From Paraburkholderia translucens (GTDB lineage: Bacteria; Pseudomonadota; Gammaproteobacteria; Burkholderiales; Burkholderiaceae): 64,000 nucleotides of DNA. The position numbers were made by a program, and so were the translations under genes. The stretch's first letter is position 1, and each line of letters begins with the position of its first letter. Of this stretch, positions 63,208 through 64,000 are shown one piece after another. The notes below the pieces were generated by a model. It made no database searches and had not been told where the DNA came from. It worked only from the letters and a program-made list of their open reading frames with translations. The stretch spans positions 310,001 through 374,000 of the forward strand of contig NZ_JAJITC010000002.1 in NCBI RefSeq assembly GCF_020881035.1, given 5' to 3'.

Positions 63208-64000
63208 TCAGGGCCGCTCGTACGCGATCTGCCCCGACACGATGGTCGCGCGCACCTGGGCCGGCAGTTCGTAGCTGAGGAACGGGGTGTTGTGCCCCTG
63301 GCTCTTCAGCGCGCGCGGCTCGACGTGCCAGTGCGCATAGCGATCGAACACGCACAGGTCGGCCACCGCGCCGAGCGCGACACGGCCAGCCGTTTCGAGA
63401 CCCAGCACCTGAGCCGGCGCCGCCGTGATGCGATTGAGCGCGGTCGCGAGCGGCACGCCGGCTTCGTCGGCCCACTTCACCGTCAGCGAAAGGAACAGCT
63501 CGAGGCCGGTTGCGCCTGGCGTCGCTTCGGCGAACGGCAGCAGCTTTTCGTCGTCGTCTACCGGCGTATGCGCCGAACAGATCGCGTCGATCGTGCCGTC
63601 GACGAGGCCCGCGCGGATCGCTTCGCGATCGCGCTGCTGGCGCAGCGGCGGGTCGAGCCGGAATTGCGCGTCGAAATAGCCGATGTCGAGGTCGATCAGA
63701 TGCAAGTGGTTCACGGTGACGTCGCACGACACCGGCAGGCCTTCGGCCTTCGCCGCGCGCACGAGCGCCACGCCCGCCGCCGACGACACATGCGAAACGT
63801 GCACGCGCGCGCCAGTCACGCGCACGAGTTCGAAGATCGTATGCAGCGCGATGGTTTCGGCCGCCACCGGCACGCCCGACAGACCGAGCCGCGACGCCAC
63901 CGCGCCACTCGCGGCGACGCCGCCCTTGCCGAGGTACGCATCGACGGGACGCAGCCACGTGGTAAAGCCGTAGGTCTTCGCGTATTGCAGCGCGCGCATC
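63208..64000 (-). CDS. pyrC: Dihydroorotase-like protein, C-terminal part (partial)
   Basis: The C-terminal ~264 residues of a type I dihydroorotase-family protein; the N-terminus with the HxH metal site is outside the window. RVHVSHVSSAAGV, CDVTVNHLHL and ATPGATGLEL are family segments. At the usual TDHAP catalytic Asp the sequence reads CSAHTPVD, with Ala in place of Asp. In Pseudomonas a catalytically dead homologue (PyrC') supports aspartate transcarbamoylase, so this may be that type. Confidence 0.85.
   Translation of the reverse strand, partial: MRALQYAKTYGFTTWLRPVDAYLGKGGVAASGAVASRLGLSGVPVAAETIALHTIFELVRVTGARVHVSHVSSAAGVALVRAAKAEGLPVSCDVTVNHLHLIDLDIGYFDAQFRLDPPLRQQRDREAIRAGLVDGTIDAICSAHTPVDDDEKLLPFAEATPGATGLELFLSLTVKWADEAGVPLATALNRITAAPAQVLGLETAGRVALGAVADLCVFDRYAHWHVEPRALKSQGHNTPFLSYELPAQVRATIVSGQIAYERP

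Overview
The window looks like a chromosome segment of a Burkholderiales bacterium, most likely Paraburkholderia or Burkholderia. Reasons: high G+C codon use, a ureCEFG block, an LPS inner-core block that includes a Kdo 3-hydroxylase gene (a known Burkholderia trait), wbiG/wbiH/wbiI-type O-antigen genes, an rmlBACD-manC-wzm-wzt block, and a pyrC-plsC pair. The assignment rests on recognised protein families, not on a database search.

Layout. 1-2214: 3' end of the urease operon (ureC end, ureE, ureF, ureG). 2341-7291 (minus): inner-core genes waaA, kdoO and waaC, then manB. 7621-11972 (plus): a Wzx-like flippase, two glycosyltransferases and galE. 12063-15299 (minus): a polytopic GT-C-like membrane protein and a chemoreceptor. 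15549-16649: a WecA-type initiating transferase with a clear terminator. 16741-19947 (minus): a three-copy tandem cassette of about 1.05 kb. Each copy has a 14-codon leader ORF, a Tlde1/DUF2778-type peptidoglycan-targeting effector and a two-TM probable immunity protein; the effector of one copy is broken. 20113-24036 (minus): wbiI, wbiH, wbiG. 24584-32097 (plus): four overlapping glycosyltransferase genes, including one with nine tryptophan-rich repeats of exact 69-residue period. 32208-38940: an AT-richer accessory island (sulfotransferase, unknown proteins, SDR, glycosyltransferases) bounded by a diverged ~115-bp direct repeat. 38494-39312: gene remnants. 39822-42215: two methyltransferases. 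42357-46321 (minus): gtrA-dprE2-dprE1-ubiA/HAD, a complete-looking set for lipid-linked D-arabinofuranose. 46528-52975 (minus): a five-gene glycan operon (two GTs, wecB, a deacetylase, a CapK/PaaK-like ligase). 53189-59839 (minus): wzt, wzm, manC, rmlD, rmlC, rmlA, rmlB. 60246-61172 (minus): rmd-like reductase. 61403 to end: apaH, plsC and partial pyrC.

How the genes fit together. Precursor genes point to dTDP-L-rhamnose (rml), GDP-mannose and probably GDP-D-rhamnose (manB, manC, rmd; gmd is not in the window), UDP-galactose (galE), UDP-ManNAc (wecB), a 6-deoxy-N-acetylhexosamine (wbiI, wbiG) and polyprenyl-phospho-D-arabinose (dpr genes). Two different polyprenyl-phosphate sugar transferases, an ABC exporter (wzm/wzt) and a Wzx-like flippase suggest at least two surface glycans. 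Inner-core genes provide the LPS acceptor. The antibacterial effector array and the island with flanking repeats show that this is an actively diversifying locus. No rRNA, tRNA, CRISPR array or intact insertion sequence was seen.
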